Of a stretch of DNA of 43,946 bases, positions 1 to 8,295 are shown piece by piece; the stretch's first letter is position 1, and the number at the start of each line of letters is the position of its first letter. A program made the position numbers and the translations under genes. Source of the DNA: JAVJSD01 sp040219575. GTDB lineage: Bacteria > Planctomycetota > Planctomycetia > Pirellulales > Pirellulaceae. The DNA lies in assembly GCA_040219575.1 (NCBI GenBank), contig JAVJSD010000002.1, forward strand, positions 1 to 43,946, given 5' to 3'. The notes under the pieces are model-generated. The model was not told where the DNA came from. It did no database searches and saw only the letters and a program-made list of their open reading frames with translations.

Positions 1-1
1 G

Positions 2-94
2 CTGGACATCGGGTCTGGCGACGTGGTGATCCACCAGGGGCGGCCAGAGACAGTAAAGTCCGCCGAAACCTATCGCACGAACCGCATGACCTGA
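2..94 (+). CDS. C-terminal end of a gene entering from the left
   Basis: An open frame runs from the first bases of the window to a TGA at 92-94 and encodes about 30 residues. Its third codon positions are mostly G or C, like the genes further right. The residues (including VVIHQGRPETVKSAETYR) do not match a family I recognise, so no function is offered. It could be a chance open frame; the short length makes that hard to exclude. Confidence 0.25.
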   Translation: MDIGSGDVVIHQGRPETVKSAETYRTNRMT

Positions 95-622
95 CGGATT
101 GGGGTTTAGGACAAGTCCCAGTTTGCGGTATCGCCCTAATCGACCACGTGGCTCTTCACATTTGAGTCTGGATGGCTCGGCCCGCCTCGCTCGCCTGAAG
201 CCAGGTCTGGCCAAATCTTCGGGCGTCAGATCTCACGGCATGGCCTCCACGTGAAAGCAGGCTACAGCCCTGCAAGCGGCGTCCTCTGGCTAGCCACCCG
301 CTAGGGCTAGCACTCCGGAGGGGGTTGCTAGCCGCTCTCACGATTCTGTACGCTACTTCAAGGTCGAACCTCTGCGAAGCCCCACGTCTCGAAAGCTCAC
401 ACGGGCCCTCGCACCCGGGACCGCAGCCGATGTGCTGCGCAGCCGAACCTGATCGGCTGGACCATCCCGCGGCAAGGGCCCAACGTTTGCGCATTCGGGC
501 GAACAAAGCCGCCGCAATTTGTGACCGTCTAATGCAGTTTCTCCCGCCCGTCGCCGGGCTATCGGCTTCAACCGGCGGCGGGTGGGTTCTTGAAGCCGAT
601 GAAGCCGACTGGAGTTTTGGAA
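95..622. other. Intergenic stretch without a supported gene
   Basis: The open frames here overlap each other on both strands and resemble no family, so I call none of them. The only structure I see is a cluster of GCTAGC palindromes between about 288 and 334, which can fold into alternative hairpins. No terminator or promoter could be assigned with confidence. Confidence 0.4.
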
Positions 623-1918
623 ATGCGAACGAAGATCATCAAGGTGCGATTGGTGAAACGCTATCGCGCCGGCACGAAGCGCAACGGCCAACGCAACTAC
701 GTCTGGGGGCTGCGTTGGCGGGACGAGGACGGCAGAATTCACACGGAGAGCACCGGCAGCGCCGATAGAACGTACGCCGATGACCTCCGCGACGTGAAGC
801 AGCGTGAACTGAATGGCCTCCTGCCTGTCGAACCTGAGCCGGAGCCCGAGCCCGAACCTGCGCCGGTATCGTCGTGGAAGGAATGCCGCGATTCGCTGGA
901 TAAGTCGATGCGTGCGGACAACCTCCGGCCGAGCTACATTTCTGACGCTGTGCTGAACCTCGAACTGCTTGAGCGAGCGTTCCCCGACACCGCAGGGCCA
1001 GCCGAGATTACGCCGGAGATGGCCAGCGAGTGGAAGCAGAAGCGTGCGGAAGGCAACGCAAGTCCCTGGAGCATCAAGGGCGACCTCGCGACCATCAAGG
1101 CGGCGTACAACCGGCTCCGGGACGACTGCCGCTTGGTGGCCGAGAATCCCTTCGCCGGAGTGAAGCCACCCAAGTGCGACGAACCTGACGTTCGGATCGT
1201 CACCGCCGGGGAACGCTCTGCGCTGTATGAGTGGCTGACTGATCGTTGGGGCGACTGGCAGTTACCCGTGGTGTATCTCGAAGTTGCAGCCACGGTGGGA
1301 TGGCGAGCGGTTGAGATCGCCAGCCTGCGGTCCGTCGATCTTCTCGACGACGGTTTCGTCCAAGTCCAGTCTGGTAGCGAGAAACGCCGTCGTCACAAAC
1401 TTGGCTGGCTTCCCCCGGAACTCCATCGGGAACTGAAGGACTGCCAAGCGGGCGGATGGGCGTTCGGCCGGTTCTCTGATGAACTCCGCCGCCGGCTGAT
1501 GCTGGTTCGCAAGCAGCCGTACGCTGCCGCTCGCGTCAAGGGCTTTTCACCTAAGCGCCTCGTCGGGTGGCTGCAGGACGAGATCAAGCGATTCTGCGAT
1601 GACCGCGTGAAGAAGGCCAAGAAAGACGCCCAGGAGCAAGGGGTGCAACTCCACGACTTCCCTGAGGCTTTCTCGCTCCACGACTTCCGCCGAACGCTGA
1701 TCACCGCATTGGGCGATGCAGGCGTTTCCGAGCGGGAGGTAGGTACGATGGTGGGCGTGACGCCCGAGGTGGCCCGTCGGCACTACGAGCGGCTGAACCG
1801 GCGGAACATCGCCCGCAGCAACGTCCAGCGATTGCAAGGTGGTGCCGTATTGGTGCCGTGGCGGAAACAAGCTGCTGCGCCGCAAGGGCCCCTTGAGAAG
1901 CAAACCGCGTCGAGATAA
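623..1918 (+). CDS. Tyrosine recombinase (integrase), first copy
   Basis: This is a site-specific tyrosine recombinase of the phage-integrase type, 431 residues with the ATG at 623. That start was chosen over upstream TTG/ATG codons at 590 and 599 because GGAG lies at 611-614 at the right distance. The N-terminal 65 residues form a basic DNA-binding segment. It is joined by a run of Glu-Pro dipeptides (about residues 69-82) to the core-binding and catalytic parts. Visible catalytic residues are Arg228 (GWRAVEI), His353 and Arg356 (LHDFRRT) and Tyr388 (RRHYERL). The usual LGH motif is replaced by MVGV. The gene ends 15 bp before the tRNA-Leu gene and reads towards it. It probably belongs to a mobile element lying to the left, but no attachment-site copy was found. 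Confidence 0.85.
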   Translation: MRTKIIKVRLVKRYRAGTKRNGQRNYVWGLRWRDEDGRIHTESTGSADRTYADDLRDVKQRELNGLLPVEPEPEPEPEPAPVSSWKECRDSLDKSMRADNLRPSYISDAVLNLELLERAFPDTAGPAEITPEMASEWKQKRAEGNASPWSIKGDLATIKAAYNRLRDDCRLVAENPFAGVKPPKCDEPDVRIVTAGERSALYEWLTDRWGDWQLPVVYLEVAATVGWRAVEIASLRSVDLLDDGFVQVQSGSEKRRRHKLGWLPPELHRELKDCQAGGWAFGRFSDELRRRLMLVRKQPYAAARVKGFSPKRLVGWLQDEIKRFCDDRVKKAKKDAQEQGVQLHDFPEAFSLHDFRRTLITALGDAGVSEREVGTMVGVTPEVARRHYERLNRRNIARSNVQRLQGGAVLVPWRKQAAAPQGPLEKQTASR

Positions 1919-1933
1919 GATGTTCGACCACTT

Positions 1934-2017
<84 letters not shown>

Positions 2018-2030
2018 CCTCTTCAAGCGT

Positions 2031-2064
2031 AAGGACTTGCCGCCTCGGGCCGCAGGTCCTTTTT
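2031..2064 (+). terminator. Rho-independent terminator of tRNA-Leu
   Basis: An imperfect GC-rich stem (AAGGACTTGC paired with GCAGGTCCTT) encloses a CGGGCC-containing loop and is followed directly by a run of five T. It starts 13 bases after the tRNA 3' end, so it is well placed to end that transcript. Confidence 0.75.
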
Positions 2065-2196
2065 CGTTGCGCGGCCGGACGTTTGGCAACATTTTGGCAA
2101 CAGTCTGGAATTCGTACGATGTCGCGAGGAACTCGGGCGCCGTGGTCGCCTCGGCGACTAAGGTCGTCCGTTTACTCCTTCCTCGCGAGACCTTCG

Positions 2197-3432
2197 ATGG
2201 CAACACTCCGGCAACGCAATGACACCTTCCACGTCCTATTCCGCTACGACGGGCAGCAATTTCAGCGGTCACTCAACACCCGCAACGAGGACGACGCCCG
2301 CTTCGTGCTGCACGGGGTGGAACGCATCCTCTACCAGCTTCGCACCGGACAGGTCGAGGTGCCGATGGACGTCGACCTGGGCGAGTACATCCTCAGTGGC
2401 GGCGCGCGGCGGACGCCGATGCGATCCACCGACGGCCTCACGCTGGCCCAGGCCACCACGCAGTACCTGGAAAGCCGCCAGGGGAAGATCGCCGACACGT
2501 ACCTCGCCTCGCAGCGGACCCACTTGAGACACCTGCGACGATACTTGGGCCAAAAGATCCGCTGCGCCACCATCACGTCCCATCGGTTGGAGGCGTACCT
2601 CGAACACCGCCTGAAGATCCGCAAGGCCAACACGGTGACGCGCGAACGGAACACGCTGCAGCGGTTTTTCTCCTGGTGCCAGGCTCGCGGCCACTTGCGA
2701 AAGTCGCCCGCCGCCGGCCTAGAGCCGGTTGTCGGCGGCGAAGACCTGCCGGCCTATCGCACCATGACCGAAATCAGGGAGCTCGTGAAGCGCGGAGGGC
2801 TTTCGGACGAGGAGGTGCGGCGTCTGTGGAAGACAGTGTTCCTGGATCCCCAGGAGATCGGCGCCCTCCTGCGACTCGTTCGTCGCCGGGCACGCTGCGA
2901 CGTCGGTTACCTCTTACACGCCATCCCCGCCTTGACAGGAATGCGCAGGGGAGAGATTTTGAAACTGACCTGGGCGGATGTCGACTTTGCCGGTGAGCAG
3001 ATTACTGCCCGCAGCCGCAAGCAATCGCGGCGTCAGCGGGAGTCCGCAAGGCAGATCGATATGCACCCGATGCTTCAACGCGAACTGTTGGCCTGGCGCA
3101 AAAGGCGCCGCACTGGACAGTTCGTGGTGAGCGCCCCCGAAAGCCTGGAACCACTTTCGCCCAACCAAGCGAATCGGCGGTTCCGTCAGCCGCTCCGCGG
3201 CACCAAATGGTGCCTGGACAAAGCCAAAGGCTGGTACAAGATCAGTTTTCACACGTATCGACATTCCTTCGCCTCGAACCTGGCGGCTGAGGGTGTGGAT
3301 CAGCGAGTGATCGACGAGTTTATGGGGCATCAGACGGATGCCATGAGGAAACGCTACCGACACCTGTTTCCCAACCGTCGGCGCGATGCCATCGCGCGGC
3401 TGAATCTTGTAGGGGGGCGAACGGCGCGATAG
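2197..3432 (+). CDS. Tyrosine recombinase (integrase), second copy, next to the tRNA 3' end
   Basis: This 411-residue phage-type integrase starts at ATG 2197. A longer open frame reaches back into the tRNA but would need an N-terminus read from tRNA and terminator DNA, so it is rejected. The N-terminus (MATLRQRNDTFHVLFRYDG) is the short beta-sheet DNA-binding segment common in such integrases. A SAM-like core-binding domain spans about residues 85-180. Catalytic residues are Arg250 (TGMRRGEI), His352 and Arg355 (FHTYRHSF), the MGH motif, and Tyr387 (KRYRHLF). Its place 180 bp downstream of the tRNA 3' end, followed by an excisionase-like gene, is the standard left end of an integrative element. 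It shares only the common fold with the integrase at 623-1918, so the two are not a recent duplication. Confidence 0.88.
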   Translation: MATLRQRNDTFHVLFRYDGQQFQRSLNTRNEDDARFVLHGVERILYQLRTGQVEVPMDVDLGEYILSGGARRTPMRSTDGLTLAQATTQYLESRQGKIADTYLASQRTHLRHLRRYLGQKIRCATITSHRLEAYLEHRLKIRKANTVTRERNTLQRFFSWCQARGHLRKSPAAGLEPVVGGEDLPAYRTMTEIRELVKRGGLSDEEVRRLWKTVFLDPQEIGALLRLVRRRARCDVGYLLHAIPALTGMRRGEILKLTWADVDFAGEQITARSRKQSRRQRESARQIDMHPMLQRELLAWRKRRRTGQFVVSAPESLEPLSPNQANRRFRQPLRGTKWCLDKAKGWYKISFHTYRHSFASNLAAEGVDQRVIDEFMGHQTDAMRKRYRHLFPNRRRDAIARLNLVGGRTAR

Positions 3433-3469
3433 CCGCGCAAAAACCGGCCGGGTAACCGGCGAGCAGCGA

Positions 3470-3491
3470 GAGCCCGGAAGAGACCGGGCTC
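3470..3491 (+). terminator. Hairpin downstream of the second integrase gene
   Basis: A perfect 8-bp stem (GAGCCCGG/CCGGGCTC) with a 6-base loop lies 37 bp after the integrase stop codon. No T-run follows, so it would be a pause or RNA-stabilising structure rather than a classical intrinsic terminator. Confidence 0.35.
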
Positions 3492-3581
3492 CGATCAAAT
3501 CGTAACAGCAAAATCGGTTTTCAACGCTGCAGCGCAGTAAGGGATTGTGCGCGCCGCCATCTCTATTTTTGTAGGTTTTGT

Positions 3582-3962
3582 ATGTTCTCCTATGATTCGC
3601 CCGCGCCCAATCTGGGCGTGGAGTTGGCGAAGCTCCAGCATCAGGTCGCGCAAAATCATGCAGATTATCTGAGGATTCTCAGCGAAGTGCGCGAAACAAG
3701 CGAACGCCAACAGCAAGAACTGGCCAGCATCAACGAGCATCTTGCCGGCCGTACCAAGGCGGTGTTGACTGTCAAAGAGGTTGCCGTAGAGATGAACCGC
3801 TGCGAAGACACCGTTCGGAACTTGATCAAGTCAGGGGTCCTTCCCGCATCCCGCGTGCCGGGATCGGGGCCGCGCGGCAGACTGCTGATCAGGCGCGAAG
3901 ACTTCGACCGAATGGTCGCGGCAGGTCGTGCAGGAGACCTGCCGCCCGCGGTTTCCGACTGA
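3582..3962 (+). CDS. Excisionase-like helix-turn-helix protein
   Basis: The 126-residue product has two parts. Residues 1-55 are a charged helical segment, probably a dimerising coiled coil (Leu/Ile spaced along AKLQHQVAQNHADYLRILSE). Residues 60-115 match the MerR/excisionase-type winged helix-turn-helix (HTH_17): LTVKEVAVEMNRCEDTVRNL followed by the GPRGRLLIRREDFDRMV wing. Members of this family bend DNA at att sites or regulate integrase genes. Its position behind the integrase fits a recombination-directionality role, but a transcriptional regulator is equally possible. No strong ribosome-binding site precedes the ATG; the upstream sequence is T-rich. Confidence 0.7.
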   Translation: MFSYDSPAPNLGVELAKLQHQVAQNHADYLRILSEVRETSERQQQELASINEHLAGRTKAVLTVKEVAVEMNRCEDTVRNLIKSGVLPASRVPGSGPRGRLLIRREDFDRMVAAGRAGDLPPAVSD

Positions 3963-3979
3963 TGTTACCTGCGCCATTT

Positions 3980-4017
3980 GGCTGCGGCCGTTGTGACAAT
4001 CGCCGGCGGTCGCAGCC
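3980..4017 (+). terminator. Probable terminator after the excisionase-like gene
   Basis: An 11-bp stem with one G-U pair (GGCTGCGGCCG against CGGTCGCAGCC) begins 17 bases after the stop codon and is followed by a T-rich ATTTCTTCTTCT tract. Good intrinsic-terminator geometry, although the T-run is interrupted by C. Confidence 0.5.
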
Positions 4018-4053
4018 ATTTCTTCTTCTACTCTTACCCGGCGAAGAAACGGC

Positions 4054-4061
4054 GTTTGAGG
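4054..4061 (+). repeat. Left copy of the IS66 target-site duplication
   Basis: GTTTGAGG here is repeated exactly at 9975-9982, directly outside both ends of the IS66 element. Eight base pairs is the known duplication length of the IS66 family. Confidence 0.9.
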
Positions 4062-4087
4062 GTAAGCGCACGGCGAAGTGCGGGTTG
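4062..4087 (+). repeat. IS66 left terminal inverted repeat
   Basis: It begins GTAAGCGCACGGCGAA. Compared with the reverse complement of 9949-9974 (GTAAGCGCGCTGTGAA), the first eight bases are identical and the rest match imperfectly. Confidence 0.8.
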
Positions 4088-4146
4088 ACGGGTGGTGTAG
4101 CCTGAGGTCACGACAGCCAGATTGCTCGTGATCGAAGGTGGTGACG

Positions 4147-4476
4147 ATGAGTCGACCAAGTGCGTCGGAACGGTGGCGCGAATTGCTGCGCCGTCAGGCG
4201 GAAAGCGGCTGGAGCGTAGCGGAGTTCTGCCGCCGCCGCGATGTCTCGGAGGCGTCCTTCTATCAGTGGCGCAAGCGATTGCGTGCCGACCCGCTGTCGG
4301 CGGCGGCGACGGGCCGGTCGTCGCCCGGACCGTTTCTGCCGCTGGCGGTCGTCGGCGCTGCCGGCGTCGAAATCGAACTGCCGTGCGGCGCGATGGTCCG
4401 TATTCCCCTTGGCGACCAACGCACACTGGAGCAAGTGATCACGCTGCTGATCAAGCAGGAGGCCGCCGGTCCATGA
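4147..4476 (+). CDS. tnpA: IS66 accessory protein TnpA
   Basis: The 109-residue product opens with a helix-turn-helix: SERWRELLRRQAESGWSVAE, then EFCRRRDVSEASFYQWRKRL, the signature of the IS66 Orf1/TnpA group. These proteins are required for transposition, probably by binding element DNA. ATG 4147 is preferred over GTG codons at 4138 and 4141 because an AAGG sequence at 4135-4138 is correctly spaced for it. The stop codon overlaps the tnpB start (ATGA), which suggests translational coupling. It appears intact. Confidence 0.88.
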   Translation: MSRPSASERWRELLRRQAESGWSVAEFCRRRDVSEASFYQWRKRLRADPLSAAATGRSSPGPFLPLAVVGAAGVEIELPCGAMVRIPLGDQRTLEQVITLLIKQEAAGP

Positions 4477-4847
4477 TCCAAGTGCTGGCCGCGGTCCGCG
4501 TGTTCGTCTGCACGCAGCCGACCGACATGCGCAAGGGTTTCGACGGCTTGACGGGCCTGGCCGAGCACGTACTGCAGCAGGATCCGCTCTCCGGCCATCT
4601 GTTCGTGTTTCGCAATCGAGCCCGCAATCGCCTCAAGGTGTTGTATTGGGATCAAGACGGCCTGGCGATCTGGTACAAGCGACTGGAGCGAGGTACCTTC
4701 CAATTGCCCAGCGATCTGCTGCCGGCCGACGCGCCGCCGGTCGGCGCCGAGATCAGCGCGGGCGAGTTGTCGCTGCTGTTGGGCGGCATTGAGCTGGCGT
4801 CGGTGAAACGTCGCAAGCGTTACCGACATCCGGCCAAGCCGCCGTAG
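4473..4847 (+). CDS. tnpB: IS66 accessory protein TnpB
   Basis: The 124-residue product matches IS66 Orf2/TnpB throughout. It starts with MIQVLAAVRVFVCTQPTDMR and contains the conserved blocks TDMRKGFDGLTGL, RNRLKVLYWDQDG and WYKRLERGTFQLP. The start codon at 4473 overlaps the tnpA stop. An open frame extends further upstream to 4122, but it runs antiparallel in sense to tnpA codons and shows no family similarity. TnpB is essential for IS66 transposition but its biochemical role is not settled. It appears intact. Confidence 0.9.
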   Translation: MIQVLAAVRVFVCTQPTDMRKGFDGLTGLAEHVLQQDPLSGHLFVFRNRARNRLKVLYWDQDGLAIWYKRLERGTFQLPSDLLPADAPPVGAEISAGELSLLLGGIELASVKRRKRYRHPAKPP

Positions 4848-4908
4848 AATCACAAAAAACTTTCTCCGCGTCGCGCAACTTTCTGGCGAGCGAGGTGTTC
4901 TGATTGGT

Positions 4909-6257
4909 ATGAAGGATCTGCCTCGCGACATCCGGGAATTGCAAGCGCTGCTGTTGCAAACACAAGAGGCGCTGCATCAGGCGCAGCACGAGAATACCGA
5001 ACTGTCGGCGACCATCCAGTCGCAGCGACAGAAGCTCGAGAAACAAGAACAGACGATCGCCGATCTGCTGTCCGCCTTGCGCGGCAAGCAGCGCGAGCGA
5101 ATCGATCCCGATCAACTGCTGATGTTCGATCTGGGTGAACTCCAGCAGTTGGCGGAAGAGCAGGCGGAGCCGGAACCGGCGCCAGCTCGCCGCCGCCAGG
5201 GACACGGCCGTCGCCGGTTGCCGGCCGACCTGCCGCGCGAAGAGGTCGTCCACGAGTTGCCCGAGCAGGAGCGTCTCTGCCCGCACGACGGCCGGCCGAT
5301 GGAGCTGATCGGCTACGAGACGAGTGAGCAGTTGGAATACATTCGGGCCAGGCTCAAGGTGCTGGTGCACAAGCGGGCCAAGTACGCTTGTCCCATTCAA
5401 GCACGACGAAGCGCAGGTGCGGACCCCGCGGCCAAGCCGCCGCAGCCGATCGACAAGGGACTGCTGGGGCCCAGCCTGTTGGCGGCGATGGTGGTCGGCA
5501 AGTTCGGCGATCACCTGCCCGGCTATCGGCTGGAAGACATCTTGGCGCGACAGGGCGTGATCATCCGCCGCAGCACCATCTACGGTTGTCTGGCGGCGGC
5601 GGCCGATCTCTGCCTGCCGTTGGTCGCCCTGCTCAAGCAGCGCCTGCTGAGTTCCAAAGTGGTGCACACGGACGACACGTCGGTGAAACTGATCGATCAC
5701 GACCTGCACGGCACACGGACGGCGCGCTTCTGGGCTTACGTCGGTGACACAACGAACCCGTACACGGTCTACGACTTCACGGAGACGCGGCAGCGCGACG
5801 GGCCGCAAACGTTTCTGAAGGGCTATCGCGGCTACTTGCAGGCCGACGCGCACGGCGGCTACGACGGCGTTTATCTGGCCTCGCAGGGGGACATCGTCGA
5901 GGTGGCCTGCTGGGCGCATTGCCGTCGTTGCTGGTGGAAGGCGCGGGAGCAGGATCCGCCGCGAGCGCATCATGTGCTGGCGGTGATCAATCGGCTGTAC
6001 GAGGTGGAGCGCGCCGCCGCCAACGTGGAGGCCGACGAGCGTCGTCGTCTGCGAGGCGAGCATGCCGCGCCGCTACTCGACGACCTGGAGCGGTGGCTCG
6101 GCGAGCAAGCGCTGCTGCCGCAGAGCTTGATCGGAAAAGCTCAGACCTATACGCGCAACCAGTGGACAGCACTGCGGCGCTACTTGGAAGACGGCGACCT
6201 CTCGATCGACAACAACGTCTCGGAACGAACCGTCAAGCCGGTGGCGATCGGCCGCAA
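4909..6257 (+). pseudogene. tnpC: IS66 transposase TnpC, 5' part, cut by the RIT insertion
   Basis: This codes for the first 449 residues of the DDE transposase. It has an N-terminal leucine-rich coiled coil (about residues 5-60), a degenerate zinc-binding region (LCPHDGRP then KYACP) and the catalytic core. The DDE residues visible are Asp in VHTDDTSVKL, Asp in LQADAHGGYDG and Glu in NNVSERTVKP. All lie before the break, so only the last 82 residues are lost. Joined to 9695-9941 the frame gives 531 residues, the usual length. As it stands, translation continues into RIT DNA to a stop at 6718-6720, making a 603-residue chimera. A short segment at about 5398-5428 is better read in another frame (see findings). 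Confidence 0.9.
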
Positions 6258-6284
6258 TTATGCAGAGTTCCGCGCTATGCGGAG
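6258..6284 (+). repeat. RIT left terminal inverted repeat
   Basis: It starts TTATGCAGAGTTCCGC and is the exact reverse complement of 9636-9662 over 27 bases. This is the outermost sequence on the left side, directly next to the CGCAA repeat. Confidence 0.9.
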
Positions 6285-6337
6285 TTGCGGGCGAGGGTTC
6301 GGCGGATTTGCTTCCGCCGCGCCCGCAACTCCGCATA
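6276..6337. repeat. RIT left-end long hairpin
   Basis: The 18-bp arms 6276-6293 (TATGCGGAGTTGCGGGCG) and 6320-6337 are perfect reverse complements. A nested GGCGGA/TCCGCC stem lies in the loop. The outer part overlaps the terminal inverted repeat. It ends 6 bp from the ritC stop codon and could serve both as a recombinase-binding arm site and as a transcription terminator. Confidence 0.8.
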
Positions 6338-6343
6338 TTTCGA

Positions 6344-7351
6344 TCACAGGTTTTCGAGGAAGTCCAGTAATTCGTCGGCCTTCCGCCGACGGCCGATCTT
6401 TAGAACGGGTTCGTCGATTCGATCCAGTGCGTGCTGCTTCATCTGCAGATCCGCCTCAACGTACTGATGCGTCGTCTCCGGGCTTTCATGGCCAAGCCAC
6501 AAGGCGATTACCGTCATGTCGACGCCCGACTGCAGCAGGTGCATGGCCGTCGTATGGCGGAGCGTGTGCGGCGAGACCTCCTTGTCGTGGAGCGATGGAC
6601 AACGCTCTGCGGCTTTGGAAACGGTCCCCTGCAATCGGTCCTCGACGCCGGAGCGAGATAGGGGAAGTCCATGCCGGTTGGGGAACAGCGGCGCGTCCTG
6701 ACCGGCAACGACTTCCTTGAGCCACACTTTGAGCACGGCGGCCGTCGCCTTCCACAGCGGAACACAGCGTTGTTTCCGGCCTTTTCCATGGATTTGTATG
6801 GATGTGGTGGGGCCCACGTCGAGATCTCCACAGCGCAGCCCGATAACTTCCGACACGCGGACGCCGGTGTTGTACATGACCGTGAACAACACCCGATCGC
6901 GACGACCGCTCCATGTGGTTCGATCGGGCGCGTCGAGCACAGCTTCCACTTCGGCCCGAGTCAGGTAGCCCAGTAAGGGCCGATCGAATCTCTTCTGCGG
7001 GATCGCCAACACCCGTTGGGCCAGTGGCAAGGCAGTCGGATCGCGCGCGCTGGCATAGGCGATGAACGCGCGGATGGCGATCAAGCGGGCATTGCGGGTG
7101 CGTACCGAATTGCCTCGCTCCGTTTCCAGGTCGTCCAAGAACGCCAGCACTGTCGGCGCGTCGAGGTGATCGAGACTTAACTTGGAGGGAGGCGTCCCTT
7201 GACGCCGCTGCAGGAAGTCGAGCAGGAGACGGAAGGCGTCGCGATACGAGGCCACTGTATGTGGGCTGACATTCTGTTGATTGAGCAGCCGGTCGCAGAA
7301 GAAGTCGCGAACGAGAGCGGTAAAGCCGGGTGTAGGCGGCGAGCGTTTCAT
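6344..7351 (-). CDS. ritC: RIT tyrosine recombinase C
   Basis: The third recombinase of the trio, 335 residues. The N-terminal half is a SAM-like core-binding domain (VRDFFCDRLLNQQNVSPHTV onward, about residues 13-115). The catalytic half has the Arg box (NTGVRVSEVIGL), the beta-hairpin lysine region (IHGKGRKQR), the HxxR box (SPHTLRHTTA), LGHESPETT and the nucleophile Tyr in HQYVEAD. It starts at ATG 7351, overlapping the stop codon of ritB by ATGA. The C-terminal tail of about 35 residues is basic (KIGRRRKADELLDFL). It is expected to act on the RIT ends together with the other two enzymes. Confidence 0.9.
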   Translation of the reverse strand: MKRSPPTPGFTALVRDFFCDRLLNQQNVSPHTVASYRDAFRLLLDFLQRRQGTPPSKLSLDHLDAPTVLAFLDDLETERGNSVRTRNARLIAIRAFIAYASARDPTALPLAQRVLAIPQKRFDRPLLGYLTRAEVEAVLDAPDRTTWSGRRDRVLFTVMYNTGVRVSEVIGLRCGDLDVGPTTSIQIHGKGRKQRCVPLWKATAAVLKVWLKEVVAGQDAPLFPNRHGLPLSRSGVEDRLQGTVSKAAERCPSLHDKEVSPHTLRHTTAMHLLQSGVDMTVIALWLGHESPETTHQYVEADLQMKQHALDRIDEPVLKIGRRRKADELLDFLENL

Positions 7352-8295
7352 GAACGCACCTCCTGTTCCGGCGGCGCCGCGAATGTCTCGAATCGCTGGG
7401 CGGCTCGGGCCACCAAGCCTGGAGTGGCGGTGACATACCAGTAGGTGTCACTCACTTTCGCGTGGCCGAGGTAGACCGAGAGCGCTGAAACGGCTTGGTC
7501 CACGTCAGCATGCGCGTCATAGCACTGTTCGATGCGTCGACAGGCGAACGTGTGCCGCAGATCATGCAACCGAGGTCGTCGGCGACCGGCACTGGTGATT
7601 CCCAGCGAGTCCCACAACCTGCGGAATGCGCCTCGAACAGTGGAATAGGGCAACGCCTGGCCGCGATCGGATACAAAGAAGCAATCGCAATCGGTCTCCG
7701 TTGCGAGTCGCTCGCGCACGTCTGCATAGGCCTGCAGTGCGGCGGTCGTGGTCGAATGCATCGGTACGAGCCGGATCTTGCGGAACTTCGTCTCGCGGAT
7801 CTTCAAAACGCTGCGGCCAAGGTCGGCATCGGCTCGCTGAAGATGCAGCGCCTCTGAAATGCGGAGTCCCGTGCTGGCCAGCAGTCCGAACAGTGTGACG
7901 TACGTCTGCGGCCGCAATCCGTTCGTGGGCGCAAGTCGCCCTGCCGCAGCCAGCAATGCGGCGATTTCCGCTTCGGAGTAGATGTGTGGCGACGTTCGTC
8001 GGTGGGCGGGACCAAGCAGACTGCGGAGCGGCACTTCGGTACCCGGTTCGGTCACGGCTAGATGACGGGCGAAGCAACGCACGATTTCCAGCCGCCGCGC
8101 GGAGTACAACCGATCACAACCCTTCGGCGATCGGGCCCACCGCAAGGCCAAGTCCGTCGTCAGCGGCCCTCGATGGCCGGCTGCGTCGGCGAAAGCAGCG
8201 AACTGCTCAAGCAGCTTCCCCTCCGTCCGCAACTGATATCCCAACCCGCGGCGGAATTCCAAGTATCGTTCAACCTTGGTCGACATGTTGCTCAT
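7348..8295 (-). CDS. ritB: RIT tyrosine recombinase B
   Basis: The middle recombinase, 315 residues. An open frame extends to 8484, but ATG 8295 overlaps the ritA stop (ATGA) and gives the usual length and N-terminus (MSNMSTKVERYLEFRRGLGY), so it was chosen. A core-binding domain (about residues 5-100) precedes the catalytic domain. That domain shows the Arg box (ASTGLRISEALHL), the HxxR box (HDLRHTFACRR), LGHAKVSDT and the nucleophile Tyr in TYWYVTATP. A longer loop (EQCYDAHADVDQAV) between the HxxR box and LGH is unlike its two neighbours. Confidence 0.9.
   Translation of the reverse strand: MSNMSTKVERYLEFRRGLGYQLRTEGKLLEQFAAFADAAGHRGPLTTDLALRWARSPKGCDRLYSARRLEIVRCFARHLAVTEPGTEVPLRSLLGPAHRRTSPHIYSEAEIAALLAAAGRLAPTNGLRPQTYVTLFGLLASTGLRISEALHLQRADADLGRSVLKIRETKFRKIRLVPMHSTTTAALQAYADVRERLATETDCDCFFVSDRGQALPYSTVRGAFRRLWDSLGITSAGRRRPRLHDLRHTFACRRIEQCYDAHADVDQAVSALSVYLGHAKVSDTYWYVTATPGLVARAAQRFETFAAPPEQEVRS

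Noticed and set aside
288..334. GCTAGC cluster as an attachment site
   Set aside because: No matching direct repeat was found at another junction in the window, so there is nothing to support recombination there.
4753..6063. A 436-residue minus-strand frame
   Set aside because: It lies opposite the IS66 tnpB and tnpC genes, which have clear family motifs; the minus frame is Gln/Arg/Leu-rich shadow.
6486..7451. A 321-residue minus-strand frame overlapping ritC
   Set aside because: It is the alternate frame of ritC, Arg/Ser/Pro-rich with no recombinase motifs.
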